Below are positions 8,925-17,862 of a stretch of DNA of 64,000 nt, piece after piece. Made by a program: the position numbers and the translations under genes. The DNA is from Rhodopseudomonas sp. BAL398 (GTDB lineage: Bacteria > Pseudomonadota > Alphaproteobacteria > Rhizobiales > Xanthobacteraceae): NCBI RefSeq assembly GCF_033001325.1, contig NZ_CP133111.1:1984001-2048000 (forward strand), read 5' to 3'. The first letter of the stretch is position 1. Each line of letters starts with the position of its first letter. The notes under the pieces are model-generated. The model had not been told where the DNA came from. It did not search any database and saw only the letters and a list, made by a program, of their open reading frames with translations.

Positions 8925-9580
8925 CCCTTCAGAGTGGTGAGTTGGTCGGCGTCGAGTGTCGACATTTTGCGATTTATCTGAGTGGCCAGGATGACCATGA
9001 TGACGACGGCGAAGACGGCGTCGGTGGTGATGCCGACTTCAACGAGTTCGGGGGCACTTCCCGCCAGCAATGCCAGGGTCAAGTGCGAGCCGTTCTCCAT
9101 CAAGCAATAGCCAAACACCTGCTTGAGGATATTGCGCTGGGTCACGATACAGGCGAGCCCGAAAAAGAAATGTGCGAGCGATATCGCCAGCGCCGGCTTG
9201 ATCGCGATCGCCGTCGGTAGCGCGACATGCGAGATGATGAGCGTGCACAACAGCACCACGCCTGCCGCCAGCCCGACAGTGAGCGCCGGAGAGATCCGTT
9301 CTCCCGACCCCAACCGCTCGTCCGAGAGCTTGCCGAAGGCGCGGATCATGATCAGCGGCACCGCCACGACCTTGGTGACGAAGGCCACCGCCGCCCATGC
9401 GTAGAGCTGCGGCGAGTCGATCGTCGCCGCCAAGGCCACGAACACGCCCACCAGCACCAGCGACTGGAGCGCGTAGAATTTGGCTGACGTCGCCGGCTTG
9501 TGCGACACCACCACCAGCAGCGAAGTGACTATTAACAGGCCAGAAAGGCCGTTTACGATCTGCATTCCAGACATCGTCAT
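8921..9580 (-). CDS. hyfE: HyfE-type membrane subunit
   Basis: A 219-residue integral membrane protein with about seven helices, similar to HyfE (216 residues), whose C-terminal half resembles NuoK. The conserved stretch FGYCLMENGSHLTLALL is characteristic. It belongs to the membrane arm of the hydrogenase between HyfD and HyfF. It starts four bases after hyfD and overlaps hyfF. Confidence 0.92.
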   Translation of the reverse strand: MTMSGMQIVNGLSGLLIVTSLLVVVSHKPATSAKFYALQSLVLVGVFVALAATIDSPQLYAWAAVAFVTKVVAVPLIMIRAFGKLSDERLGSGERISPALTVGLAAGVVLLCTLIISHVALPTAIAIKPALAISLAHFFFGLACIVTQRNILKQVFGYCLMENGSHLTLALLAGSAPELVEVGITTDAVFAVVIMVILATQINRKMSTLDADQLTTLKG

Positions 9581-9584
9581 TGTC

Positions 9585-11024
9585 CTAACCGAGCCAAGTT
9601 GCGGCGATGAAGCTTGAGCACACCGCCATGATGATCAGCGTCACCAACACGATCTGCATCGACAACGGCACCGGCGCTGCCGCGGCCACCGCCTCGGACG
9701 GACGGCCGGGGACCGACCATCCAACCCATTTCAGCAGCCAGGCAAAGCTGCCGATCGATTCGAGCAGCGCGATCACCAGCAGCACCATCAGCACGGGATG
9801 CTGTTGGGCGACCTCGAACCCGCCGGCGAAGATCTCGAACTTCGAGAAGAAGCCGTTGAACGGAGGAACCCCGGCGATCGCCAGCGCCGCCACCACAAAG
9901 GCGATGCCGAGCAGTGGCGATTTCGACAGGATGCCGCGCAGCAGCGGCAGCAACCGGGTGCCGGTGGTGTAGCTGAGCGCGCCGGCCACCAGGAAGAACA
10001 GTGTCTTGGCGAAGGCGTGATTGAACAGATGGGCGATCGCGCCGTTGAAGGCCATCTGCGAGCCGAACACCGACAGACCAAGACCCAGGAACATATAAGC
10101 GAGCTGGGTGATGGTGGAGTAAGCCAACAGCCGCTTCATGTCGGCCTGCGGCAGATACATGAAGAAGCCGTAGACCAGCGTCACCGTCGCCATGATGGTG
10201 CAGACATAGCCGACGATTTCCGGCGCGCCGTGCGAGGACATCAGCGCGCGGGCAAAGATGTAGACGCCGACCTTGACCATCGAGGCGGCGTGTAGATAGG
10301 CGCTGACCGGGGTCGGCGCTTCCATGGCGTCGGGCAGCCACATATGGAACGGCAGCTGCGCCGACTTGCCCCAGGCCGCGAACAGCACCGCCAGCAGGAA
10401 TACGGTCTTGAGGCCGTCCGACATGCCGGCGATCGCCGACAGCGAGAAGGTGTGGGTCTCCAGGAACAGCAGGCTCGCCGCCACATAAAGGCCGAGCGAG
10501 GCGATATGGGTGATGATCAGTGCCTTGGCGGCCGAGTACAGCGATTTCGGCTTTTCGTAATAGCCGATCAGGGCCCAGGAGCAGACGCCGCTGATTTCGA
10601 AAAACACCAGCTGGCCGATCACCGTGGAGGAGAACACCAGCCCCGCCATCGCGCCGATGAACAGCGAGAGGAAGGCGAAGTAACGCCGCCGCACGATATC
10701 GGGATGCTCGCGATTGCCGGCGTCGAGATAGCCGCCGGAATAGATCGAGATCAGGAAGCCGATGCCGACCACGGCGCAGGCGACCAGCACCGAGACGGTG
10801 TCGACCGCGAAGCCGAGGATTTCGACGTCGCCATAGGTGATCATGGCGTATTCGATCGCCACCTTGCCGCCTTGCGAGAACTGATAGGCAAGGACGAGCA
10901 GGACCGCCGTCGCCAGGCCGGCAAAGACCTGGCCGGTGCGTTTGGCGAATGATCGCGGGAGCAGAGCGATCAGCGCAGCGCCGATGGCTGGGAGGAGGAT
11001 GCTTGCGAGCGCAAGGTTGATCAT
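9585..11024 (-). CDS. hyfD: HyfD-type antiporter-like membrane subunit
   Basis: The second NuoLMN-like subunit, 479 residues, the same length as E. coli HyfD. It shows the channel motif FAAWGKSAQLPFHMWLPDAM followed by PTPVSAYLHAA and the LLAYSTITQLAYM helix. The start MINLALAS at 11024 gives the family length; an in-frame start 27 bases upstream has no counterpart. It lies 16 bases from hyfC. It is predicted to sit in the inner membrane with about 14 helices. Confidence 0.93.
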   Translation of the reverse strand: MINLALASILLPAIGAALIALLPRSFAKRTGQVFAGLATAVLLVLAYQFSQGGKVAIEYAMITYGDVEILGFAVDTVSVLVACAVVGIGFLISIYSGGYLDAGNREHPDIVRRRYFAFLSLFIGAMAGLVFSSTVIGQLVFFEISGVCSWALIGYYEKPKSLYSAAKALIITHIASLGLYVAASLLFLETHTFSLSAIAGMSDGLKTVFLLAVLFAAWGKSAQLPFHMWLPDAMEAPTPVSAYLHAASMVKVGVYIFARALMSSHGAPEIVGYVCTIMATVTLVYGFFMYLPQADMKRLLAYSTITQLAYMFLGLGLSVFGSQMAFNGAIAHLFNHAFAKTLFFLVAGALSYTTGTRLLPLLRGILSKSPLLGIAFVVAALAIAGVPPFNGFFSKFEIFAGGFEVAQQHPVLMVLLVIALLESIGSFAWLLKWVGWSVPGRPSEAVAAAAPVPLSMQIVLVTLIIMAVCSSFIAATWLG

Positions 11025-11040
11025 GTCATTATTCCTTGGT

Positions 11041-11979
11041 TCACATGCCAACGAGGTAGAAGACGAAACCGAGCGACGCGATGCCGAGGCCGAACCAGCT
11101 GTGCCGCGGCGTCAGGCGGAAACGAGCCCGTGCGACGCTGTTCTCGATGACGCCAAGCAGCATGCAGATCACGCCGACTTTGACGACGAAGGCGGCGGCG
11201 CCGAGCGCGAGCCCAAGCGGGCTGGTGTCGGCGGCGCTGCCGAAGGGAATGAAGATTGCGAAGACGAAGGCGAGGATCAGCAGCTGCTTCATCCCCAGGG
11301 CGATCTTGAGCAACGCCAGCGACGGGCCGGAATATTCCGTCAGCGGGCCTTCCTGCAGCTCCTGCTCGGCTTCAGCCATGTCGTAGGGCAGCTTGCCGAG
11401 TTCGAAGTAGCAGGCGAATGCGCAGGCCACGCCGGAAATCACCACCGCCCCGATCTCGCCGATATGACCGACCGAAATCGCTGTGCCCATGGCGCCAATG
11501 TCGCTGGTTCCTACCAGCAGCGCCGTCACCAGCAGCGACAGCACCAGGGTCGGCTCGACCAGCACGCCGAGGGTCAGTTCGCGGCTGCCGCCGATGCCGG
11601 CGAAAGACGAACCGGAGTCGAGGCCGGCGAGTGAGAAGAAGAACCTCACCAGGGCGAACAGATAGATCACCGTGATGATGTCGCCGAAGCCCGGGATCGG
11701 CGTGGTGCGGGTCAGCACCGGCAGAGCCATGGCGATGGTGAGCAGCGTGGCGATCATCACCGCGGGCATGATGCGGAACGCGAAGCCCGCGGCGGGCGGC
11801 TGCAGATTCTGCCGCCGCAGCAGCTTGAGGATGTCGCGGTAGTCTTGCAGCACGCCAGGTCCTTGGCGGGTGTGCATCTTACAGCGCAACATGCGCGTCA
11901 GGCCGGTGAACAACGGGGCGGCTGCGAGCAGCAACAGGGCCTGCACCAGCGCCAGTAGGAATTGAGTGAGGGTTGGCAC
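11041..11979 (-). CDS. hyfC: HyfC/HycD-type membrane subunit (NuoH-like)
   Basis: This 312-residue protein of about eight helices anchors the hydrogenase module to the membrane arm. Diagnostic segments are RQGPGVLQDYRDILKLLRR near residue 40 and the acidic loop LPYDMAEAEQELQEGPLTEYSG, both typical of the NuoH/HycD family (HyfC 315, HycD 307 residues). The acidic loop forms part of the quinone-site-like cavity in complex I; FHL enzymes have no quinone there. It is 9 bases after hyfB. Confidence 0.95.
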   Translation of the reverse strand: MPTLTQFLLALVQALLLLAAAPLFTGLTRMLRCKMHTRQGPGVLQDYRDILKLLRRQNLQPPAAGFAFRIMPAVMIATLLTIAMALPVLTRTTPIPGFGDIITVIYLFALVRFFFSLAGLDSGSSFAGIGGSRELTLGVLVEPTLVLSLLVTALLVGTSDIGAMGTAISVGHIGEIGAVVISGVACAFACYFELGKLPYDMAEAEQELQEGPLTEYSGPSLALLKIALGMKQLLILAFVFAIFIPFGSAADTSPLGLALGAAAFVVKVGVICMLLGVIENSVARARFRLTPRHSWFGLGIASLGFVFYLVGM

Positions 11980-11988
11980 GTTTCTCTC

Positions 11989-14004
11989 CTAACGCAGCGT
12001 AATGAGGAGGAGGGCCGCGAGCGCCGCGACGATGTAGAGGCAGTAGGTCGATAGATCGCCGCTTTGCAGCACCTGCACGCGGTGACCGAGGCCGTTGACG
12101 AGGCCGACCGTCGGGGTGACGAGGAAGCGGTCGAACATCGGTTCGGTTCGCCGAGCTGCGGTGACGACGCCGCAGAAGCCATGCTCGATGACCTTCGAAG
12201 CCGCGGCGGCGCTGTTGCGCACCGCATAGAGTGGCGCGAAGAACATCCGGATCGGCTGGGCGAAGCTATGCGCGGTCACCGTCATCTGCGCGTCCGGCAG
12301 ATAGCCGCAGGCCCAGGGTTCGGCGGTGCGTCGGCGATTGGCGCGGGCGCCGGCGAACATCGCGCTGATCACCAGCGGCACCGTGGCGAGGCCGAGCAGC
12401 AGCAAGGCGATCAGCGGGGTCGAGAGCGCGGCGCGGCCGGCATCCCCTGGGATCACGATAGTGCCATTGGCGAACACCGCCTCCGGCATGTGCAGGATCG
12501 CCGCGGCGATGCCGCCGATCACCGGCACCACCAGCGGCGCGGCCAGACCGAGGCCGACGCAGGCGGCGGCCAGCAGCACCATGCCGATGATCATCGGCGC
12601 CGGCACTTCGCTGCTCTGTTCGGCCTTCTTGCTGCGCGGCAGCCCGGAGAACATCTCGCCATAGGCCTTGACGAAGCACATCACCGCCAGCGCGCCGGTC
12701 AAGGCCAGCGCCGTCGCGGCGATCGGCGTGGCGAACTTCACCAGGAACGTGCCGTTGAGCGCGGCGGCGAACAGCGCCTGATAGGTGAACCATTCCGAGA
12801 CGAAGCCGTTGAGCGGCGGGATCGCCGAGATCGCGAGCGCGCCGACCAGGAAGCACGCCGAGGTCCACGGCATGGTGCGGGCCAGCCCGCCCATCTTGTC
12901 CATGTCCTTGGTATGCAGCCGGAAGATCACGGCGCCGGCGCCGAGGAACAGCAGGCCCTTGAAGACGGCGTGGTTGACCAGATGATACAGACCGGCCAGC
13001 AGTCCGAGCATCGCGACCAGCGGCTGATGGGTGGCAAGGCCGATCATGCCGGTCCCCACGCCCATCATGATGATGCCGATATTCTCGACCGAGTGATAGG
13101 CCAGCAGCTTCTTGATGTCGTGTTCGGCAAGCGCGTAGATCACGCCCAGCACCGAGGAGATCGCGCCGAGCGCCAGCACGGCCATGCCCCACCACAACAC
13201 GCCGCCGCCGAGCAGATCGACGCCGACCTTAAGAATTCCGAACACGCCGATCTTGATCATCACGCCGGACATCAGCGCCGAGGCGTGAGACGGAGCGGCG
13301 GGATGGGCGCGCGGCAGCCAGACGTGCAGCGGGATCATGCCCGCCTTGGCGCCGAAGCCGAGCAGCGACAGGCCGAACACGATCGAGGCGACCAGCGCGC
13401 TCGGATGCGTGGCGCGGAACGCCGCGAAGTCCATCGAGCCCGCAGCGTTGGCCATCAGGAAGAAGCCCGCCATGATCGCCACCGATCCGGCGTGCGCCAC
13501 CAGGAAGTAGATGAAGCCTGCCGACACCGCCTCCTCGTCCTGATCGAAGATCACCAGGAAGTACGAGGCGAGCGACATCATCTCGAAGAACACCAGGAAC
13601 CAGAAGGCGTTATCGGCGACGACCACCAGCAGCATCGAGGCGACGAAGACGTTGAAGAAGAACCCCATCGCGCCGACGCCGCGCCCGGTATATTCGCGCA
13701 CGTAAGAGAAGGAGTAGATTGAGGCGACCGCCGAGAGCGCCGAGATCACCAGCACCATCAGCCCCGACAGCGCGTCGAGCCTCAAGATGAAGTGAGCGAA
13801 GGGAAACGGCCCGGCGACGTCGAGGACGACCGGCGTTCCGCTCAGCACCGAGGCGCCGGCAACAGCGCCGAGCACTGCGGCAAGAAGGCCGCCGGCGCCG
13901 GACACGAAGATCGCCAATTTCTCGAGCCGCGCGAACAGCAGGCTGCCACAGGCGGCAACCAGCGAACAGGCGAGCGAGGCACATAATAGCTGGATCGGGG
14001 TCAT
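11989..14004 (-). CDS. hyfB: HyfB-type antiporter-like membrane subunit
   Basis: This 671-residue protein matches the length of E. coli HyfB (672) and is the HycC/NuoL-like subunit. It has an N-terminal antiporter core with FGAKAGMIPLHVWLPRAHPAAPSHASALMSG, and a long C-terminal part (beyond ~500) with PWACGYLPDAQMTVTAHSFAQPIRMFF, a HycC/HyfB hallmark. ATG 14004 is one base after the hyfA stop; the open frame continues upstream into hyfA and is not used. Inner-membrane protein with at least 14 helices. Confidence 0.95.
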   Translation of the reverse strand: MTPIQLLCASLACSLVAACGSLLFARLEKLAIFVSGAGGLLAAVLGAVAGASVLSGTPVVLDVAGPFPFAHFILRLDALSGLMVLVISALSAVASIYSFSYVREYTGRGVGAMGFFFNVFVASMLLVVVADNAFWFLVFFEMMSLASYFLVIFDQDEEAVSAGFIYFLVAHAGSVAIMAGFFLMANAAGSMDFAAFRATHPSALVASIVFGLSLLGFGAKAGMIPLHVWLPRAHPAAPSHASALMSGVMIKIGVFGILKVGVDLLGGGVLWWGMAVLALGAISSVLGVIYALAEHDIKKLLAYHSVENIGIIMMGVGTGMIGLATHQPLVAMLGLLAGLYHLVNHAVFKGLLFLGAGAVIFRLHTKDMDKMGGLARTMPWTSACFLVGALAISAIPPLNGFVSEWFTYQALFAAALNGTFLVKFATPIAATALALTGALAVMCFVKAYGEMFSGLPRSKKAEQSSEVPAPMIIGMVLLAAACVGLGLAAPLVVPVIGGIAAAILHMPEAVFANGTIVIPGDAGRAALSTPLIALLLLGLATVPLVISAMFAGARANRRRTAEPWACGYLPDAQMTVTAHSFAQPIRMFFAPLYAVRNSAAAASKVIEHGFCGVVTAARRTEPMFDRFLVTPTVGLVNGLGHRVQVLQSGDLSTYCLYIVAALAALLLITLR

Positions 14005-14005
14005 G

Positions 14006-14629
14006 TCAGTTGCGCTCCTCAGTCGATGGCGCTGGACGGGGGCCGGTGGTCGGAGCGTCAAAACCGACCGTATTCAGCGCGGCGCCGGCGACAGCGCTGG
14101 CCAGCCGCTTGGCGGCGCTCGAATCGTCGAGCCCGATGTCGTTGACGATCCGCAAAGCGTCGGTGGGACAGGACCGAACGCATTCCGGCCCGGTCTCCAA
14201 AAATTCGCAAAGGTCGCACTTCACCGCGACCGCCTTCACCCCGATGTCCCAGGCCAGCATCGGGTTGAGCGCCGCCGAGTGAGTCGGGAAGCCGATCTTG
14301 ATGCCCGCGACGCCGGAGATCGGCGTGCCCGAGGGCGTGATCGCGCCGAACGGACAAGCGATCGCGCACAGCTTGCAGCCGATGCACTTCTGTTCGTTGA
14401 GTTCGACCTGGTCGCCGGTGAGCTTGATCGCGTCGACCGGGCAGACCCGGGCGCAGGGGGCGTCCTCGCAATGCCGACACAGGATCGGCGCGGTGACTTC
14501 AAACGTCCGCGTCACGGTAAGCCGCGGCAGCGCCTGCAACCCGACCGCAATATGCACCGACGAACAAGCCGCCATGCAGGTGTTGCAGCCGATGCATCGC
14601 CCGGGGTCCGCGATGACAAAACGGTTCAT
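14006..14629 (-). CDS. hyfA: HyfA/HycB-type four-cluster ferredoxin subunit
   Basis: A 207-residue polyferredoxin, first gene of the leftward operon. Sixteen cysteines are arranged as CIGCNTCMAAC, CRHCEDAPCARVCP, CIGCKLCAIACP and CDLC...CVRSCP, enough for four [4Fe-4S] clusters. In FHL this subunit links formate dehydrogenase to the hydrogenase arm. It is clearly related to the divergent hydN gene (same family, same four blocks). The C-terminal ~40 residues are a low-complexity tail rich in Ala and Pro. No signal peptide; cytoplasmic. Confidence 0.94.
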   Translation of the reverse strand: MNRFVIADPGRCIGCNTCMAACSSVHIAVGLQALPRLTVTRTFEVTAPILCRHCEDAPCARVCPVDAIKLTGDQVELNEQKCIGCKLCAIACPFGAITPSGTPISGVAGIKIGFPTHSAALNPMLAWDIGVKAVAVKCDLCEFLETGPECVRSCPTDALRIVNDIGLDDSSAAKRLASAVAGAALNTVGFDAPTTGPRPAPSTEERN

Positions 14630-14806
14630 GTCCGTCTCTCCAAGTAATTGGCTGACCCGGACGGTGACCGCCGTCGGGTGCCACGGCGTGACGTGGAGTC
14701 ACGCTCGAAGGCGGGTGATAAGGGAAACTGATGAGCCAAGAACAATTGCCTAACAGTTTAAGTCTATTGAAGTATTCGCTTCGTCCGATTCGAGAGATAC
14801 TCCGAT

Positions 14807-14817
14807 ATTTCGAAATG
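14807..14817. promoter_or_regulatory. FhlA-like half-sites
   Basis: ATTTCG and CGAAATG overlap here as the palindrome ATTTCGAAAT plus G. From memory, the E. coli FhlA activator recognises sites built of CATTTCG and CGAAATG arms. A further TATTTTCG occurs at 14826-14833. The spacing is not that of the classical site, so this is suggestive only. FhlA is a formate-responsive sigma-54 activator; no fhlA/hyfR gene is in the window. Confidence 0.4.
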
Positions 14818-14856
14818 AAACATCTTATTTTCGACTACGTCCCATGCGAATGATCT

Positions 14857-14870
14857 TTGACTCAGATCAA
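14857..14870. promoter_or_regulatory. FNR/FixK-type binding site
   Basis: TTGACTCAGATCAA matches the consensus TTGAT-N4-ATCAA at nine of ten positions. In this bacterial group such sites bind FixK, AadR or FnrN and turn on anaerobic genes. It lies about midway between the two divergent start codons (about 205 and 234 bases away) and could serve either direction. Confidence 0.7.
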
Positions 14871-14907
14871 CTCTAAGCAACTAATCGAGATTTACATGGC
14901 GCATACC

Positions 14908-14923
14908 TGCAACACACGCGCCC
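14908..14923 (-). promoter_or_regulatory. Possible sigma-54 promoter (leftward)
   Basis: Read leftward, GGGCGC, five bases, then TTGCA reproduces the invariant GG-N10-GC of -24/-12 promoters with a perfect -12 element and four of six matches at -24. It would give a leader of roughly 270 bases before hyfA, which is long. Sigma-54 control is the rule for FHL genes in enterobacteria. Confidence 0.35.
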
Positions 14924-15068
14924 ATATCTTTGCTTTATTGATCGATAAGCATTCTTGATTAGTGGCGGGGGTGACGTGTGGGCAACCAAGCCGCCACGCG
15001 AAACGAGCCGTGCGGAGATTGCCGCCCGGCCGTGATCCGCGGACGTCGCCTACGTGGAGATACCGAGA

Positions 15069-15617
15069 ATGAACCGTTTCATTGTCTGCGAACCCAACAA
15101 GTGCATCGGCTGCCATACCTGTGAGGTCGCCTGTGTGCTTGCGCATGAGCCGTCGAACGCGGTGGGGGCTCTGTCCCCCGCCAACTTCGCGCCGCGCCTC
15201 AAGCTGATGCTCACCGGCACGGTCTCGACGCCCGTGACCTGTCACCATTGCGAGGATGCGCCCTGCCTCAACGCCTGCCCGAGCGGAGCCATCTTCTATA
15301 GCGCCGGCACCGTGCAGGTTGATCAGTCACGTTGCCTGGGCTGCAAGACCTGCGTCGTCGCCTGCCCGTTCGGCGTGATGGAAGTCGTCACCCATCCGAT
15401 CGAACGCACCTTCGCGGGGCTCAAGGTCGCCGACGGCGTCAAGGCCGAAGCGCACAAATGCGATCTATGCATCAACCGCGACCAAGGTCCGGCCTGTATC
15501 GAAGTTTGCCCGACCGCGGCGTTGCGCGTGATGGACGAAGACATGATGACGGAGCTGCAGAATCAGCGCCGGCACCGCTCCGCGCTCGGCGCCGCGCTCA
15601 CCGGCACCGCACTCTGA
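15069..15617 (+). CDS. hydN: HydN/HycB-type four-cluster ferredoxin
   Basis: A 182-residue polyferredoxin with four cysteine blocks: CIGCHTCEVAC, CHHCEDAPCLNACP, CLGCKTCVVACP and CDLC...CIEVCP. It belongs to the same family as HyfA, and in E. coli HydN (175 residues) accompanies formate dehydrogenase H. It sits 44 bases before fdhF and is presumably its direct electron acceptor, handing electrons to HyfA. ATG 15069 (MNRFIVCEP) is preferred to GTG 15054 because GGAGA precedes it correctly and family members begin MNRF. Cytoplasmic, no signal peptide. Confidence 0.92.
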   Translation: MNRFIVCEPNKCIGCHTCEVACVLAHEPSNAVGALSPANFAPRLKLMLTGTVSTPVTCHHCEDAPCLNACPSGAIFYSAGTVQVDQSRCLGCKTCVVACPFGVMEVVTHPIERTFAGLKVADGVKAEAHKCDLCINRDQGPACIEVCPTAALRVMDEDMMTELQNQRRHRSALGAALTGTAL

Positions 15618-15661
15618 ACTCAGCCACGCCAACTCATCGCGACCACTCACGAGGTTAAACC

Positions 15662-17836
15662 ATGGAAAAATTCATTTCTGTCTGTCCGTATTGCGGCTCC
15701 GGCTGCAAGCTCAACCTGCTCGTCGAGAACGACAAGGTGGTCGGCGCCGAACCACTCGACGGCGTGACCAATCAGGGCGAATTGTGCCTGAAGGGTTATT
15801 ACGGCTGGGACTTCATCAACGACACCAAGATCCTCACGCCCCGGCTGCGTCAGCCGATGATCCGTCGCAGCCGCGATGCCGAGCTCGAACCGGTGTCGTG
15901 GGACGAGGCCATCGCCTACACCGCCAAGCGGCTCGGCGACATCAAGAAGAAGCACGGCCCCGATTCGATCATGCTGACCGGCTCGTCGCGCGGCACCGGC
16001 AATGAATCGAACTACATCGCGCAGAAATTCGCCCGCGCGGTGATCGGAACCAACAATATCGATTGCTGCGCCCGCGTCTGCCACGGTCCGTCGGTGTCGG
16101 GCCTGATGGTTACGCTCGGCAATGGCGCCATGAGCAACTCGATCTGCGAGATCGAGGATACCGACTGCATCCTGTGCTTCGGCTACAACGCGGCCGATAG
16201 CCATCCGATCGTCGCGCGTCGCATCATCAAGGCCAAGGAAAAGGGCGCCAAGATCATCACCTGCGATCCGCGCTTCATCGAAACCGCGCGCATCTCCGAC
16301 ATGTGGCTCGGCATGAAGAACGGCTCCAACATGGCGCTGGTCAATGCTTTCGCCAATGTGTTGATCACCGAAAACCTTTACGACAAAGACTATGTGGCAA
16401 ATTTCACCGAAGGTTTCGACGAATACAAGAAGACCGTCGAGAAATACACGCCCGAATACGTTGAAGACATCACCGGCATCAAGGCATCGGAGATCCGCAA
16501 GGCGATGCGGATGTACGCCGCCGCCAAGTCGGCGACGATCCTGTGGGGCATGGGCGTCACCCAATGGGGCCAGGGTGTCGATGTGGTGAAGGGGCTGTCC
16601 GGCCTGGCGCTGCTGACCGGCAATCTCGGTCGTCCGAATGTCGGCGTCGGCCCGGTTCGTGGCCAGAACAACGTCCAGGGCGCCTGCGACATGGGCGTGC
16701 TGCCGAACGTGTTCCCCGGCTATGAATACGTCACCGATCCGGCCGCGCGGGCGAAGTTCGCCAAGGCCTGGGGCGTGCCGAGCCTGCCCGACAAGATCGG
16801 CATGTCGCTGACCGACGTGCCGCACGCCGCCGAGGACGGCAAGCTGAAGGCGATGTACATCTTCGGCGAAGACCCGGCCCAGACCGAGCCGGACCTCGAC
16901 GCGGTACGCAAGGGCTTTGCGGCGCTCGACTTCATCATCGTCCAGGACATCTTCATGACCAAGACGGCGATGTATGCGGATGTGATCCTGCCCGCCACCT
17001 CATGGGGCGAGCATGACGGCGTGTTCACCTCGGCCGATCGCGGCTTCCAGCGCTTCTACACCGCGGTCAGCGCCAAGGGCGACGTCAAGCACGACTGGGA
17101 GATCTATAGCCTGCTCGCGACCGCTATGGGTTATCCGATGAAGTACAACAGCGCCGAGCAAGTCTGGACCGAGATGATTTCTCTGTGCGACCTCTACACC
17201 GGCGCGACCTATGAGCGGCTGTCCGGACTGGGCTACATCCAGTGGCCCTGCCTCGACGAAAAGAGCCCGGGCACGAAGTATCTCTACGAAGGCAACAAGT
17301 TCCAGACCAAGAGCGGAAAGGGCCTGTTGTTCGCCTCCGAATGGCGTCCGCCGTTGGAGAAGGTCGACGCGGAATTCCCGCTCGGCCTCTGCACGGTCCG
17401 CGAAGTCGGGCACTATTCCTGCCGCTCGATGACCGGCAACTGCGCCGCCCTCACTGCGCTCGCGGACGAGCCGGGTTATGTCACCATCAACCCGGCCGAC
17501 GCCAAGAAGCTCGGAATCAAGGACGACCAGCTGGTCTACGTCGTTTCGCGTCGGGGCAAGATCATTTCACGCGCGAAATTGACCGACCGCACCAATCTCG
17601 GGATGGTCTATATGACCTACCAATGGTGGATCGGCGCGTGCAACGAGCTGACCGTGCATCACGTCGACCCGATCGCCAAGACGCCGGAATACAAATTCGC
17701 CGCGGTGCGCGTCGAAGCCATCGCCGATCAAGTCTGGGCTGAGTCGAAAGTGCAGCAGGACTACACCGGCCTGAAGCAGCGTCTTGCGGCAGCCGCCAGC
17801 CCGGCTGACGCCAGCAAGGTGGTTCAACCCGCCTAA
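15662..17836 (+). CDS. fdhF: Formate dehydrogenase H, cysteine form
   Basis: This 724-residue molybdo-bis-MGD enzyme oxidises formate to CO2. The N-terminal [4Fe-4S] ligands Cys8, Cys11, Cys15 and Cys42 are present, as is Lys44, which wires the cluster to the pterin. At codon 140 the motif ARVCHGPS has a TGC cysteine where E. coli FdhF uses selenocysteine; the next residue is the catalytic His141. All residue numbers coincide with E. coli FdhF. No Tat signal, so it is cytoplasmic like the rest of the complex. After ~700 residues the C-terminus adds a short Ala-rich tail. It is followed by a hairpin and hypA. Confidence 0.96.
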   Translation: MEKFISVCPYCGSGCKLNLLVENDKVVGAEPLDGVTNQGELCLKGYYGWDFINDTKILTPRLRQPMIRRSRDAELEPVSWDEAIAYTAKRLGDIKKKHGPDSIMLTGSSRGTGNESNYIAQKFARAVIGTNNIDCCARVCHGPSVSGLMVTLGNGAMSNSICEIEDTDCILCFGYNAADSHPIVARRIIKAKEKGAKIITCDPRFIETARISDMWLGMKNGSNMALVNAFANVLITENLYDKDYVANFTEGFDEYKKTVEKYTPEYVEDITGIKASEIRKAMRMYAAAKSATILWGMGVTQWGQGVDVVKGLSGLALLTGNLGRPNVGVGPVRGQNNVQGACDMGVLPNVFPGYEYVTDPAARAKFAKAWGVPSLPDKIGMSLTDVPHAAEDGKLKAMYIFGEDPAQTEPDLDAVRKGFAALDFIIVQDIFMTKTAMYADVILPATSWGEHDGVFTSADRGFQRFYTAVSAKGDVKHDWEIYSLLATAMGYPMKYNSAEQVWTEMISLCDLYTGATYERLSGLGYIQWPCLDEKSPGTKYLYEGNKFQTKSGKGLLFASEWRPPLEKVDAEFPLGLCTVREVGHYSCRSMTGNCAALTALADEPGYVTINPADAKKLGIKDDQLVYVVSRRGKIISRAKLTDRTNLGMVYMTYQWWIGACNELTVHHVDPIAKTPEYKFAAVRVEAIADQVWAESKVQQDYTGLKQRLAAAASPADASKVVQPA

Positions 17837-17862
17837 ATCAACAGCTACCTCCTGAGCCTCGA

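Larger units (their letters stand above)
14630..15068. promoter_or_regulatory. Divergent regulatory region between hyfA and hydN-fdhF
   Basis: These 439 bases hold no gene and are far more AT-rich than their surroundings between about 14700 and 14960. They must contain the promoters of both halves of the FHL island. Visible elements are an FNR/FixK-like box, FhlA-like half-sites and a sigma-54-like site, listed separately. The hydN ATG at 15069 has GGAGA eight to nine bases upstream. Confidence 0.75.

Noticed and set aside
12064-13722. 552-codon plus-strand frame opposite hyfB
   Set aside because: Same reason: low-complexity His/Arg/Glu product, fully overlapped by the recognised hyfB.
14668-14683. 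Leftward TGGCAC...GGCGG as a sigma-54 promoter 40 bases before hyfA
   Set aside because: The -24 hexamer is perfect, but the GG to GC distance is one base short (N9), which sigma-54 does not normally tolerate.
14897-14911. Rightward TGGCGC...TGCA as a sigma-54 promoter for hydN
   Set aside because: Again N9 instead of N10 between GG and GC.
16058-16100. Selenocysteine codon and SECIS element in fdhF
   Set aside because: Codon 140 is TGC, an ordinary cysteine; no in-frame TGA is present.
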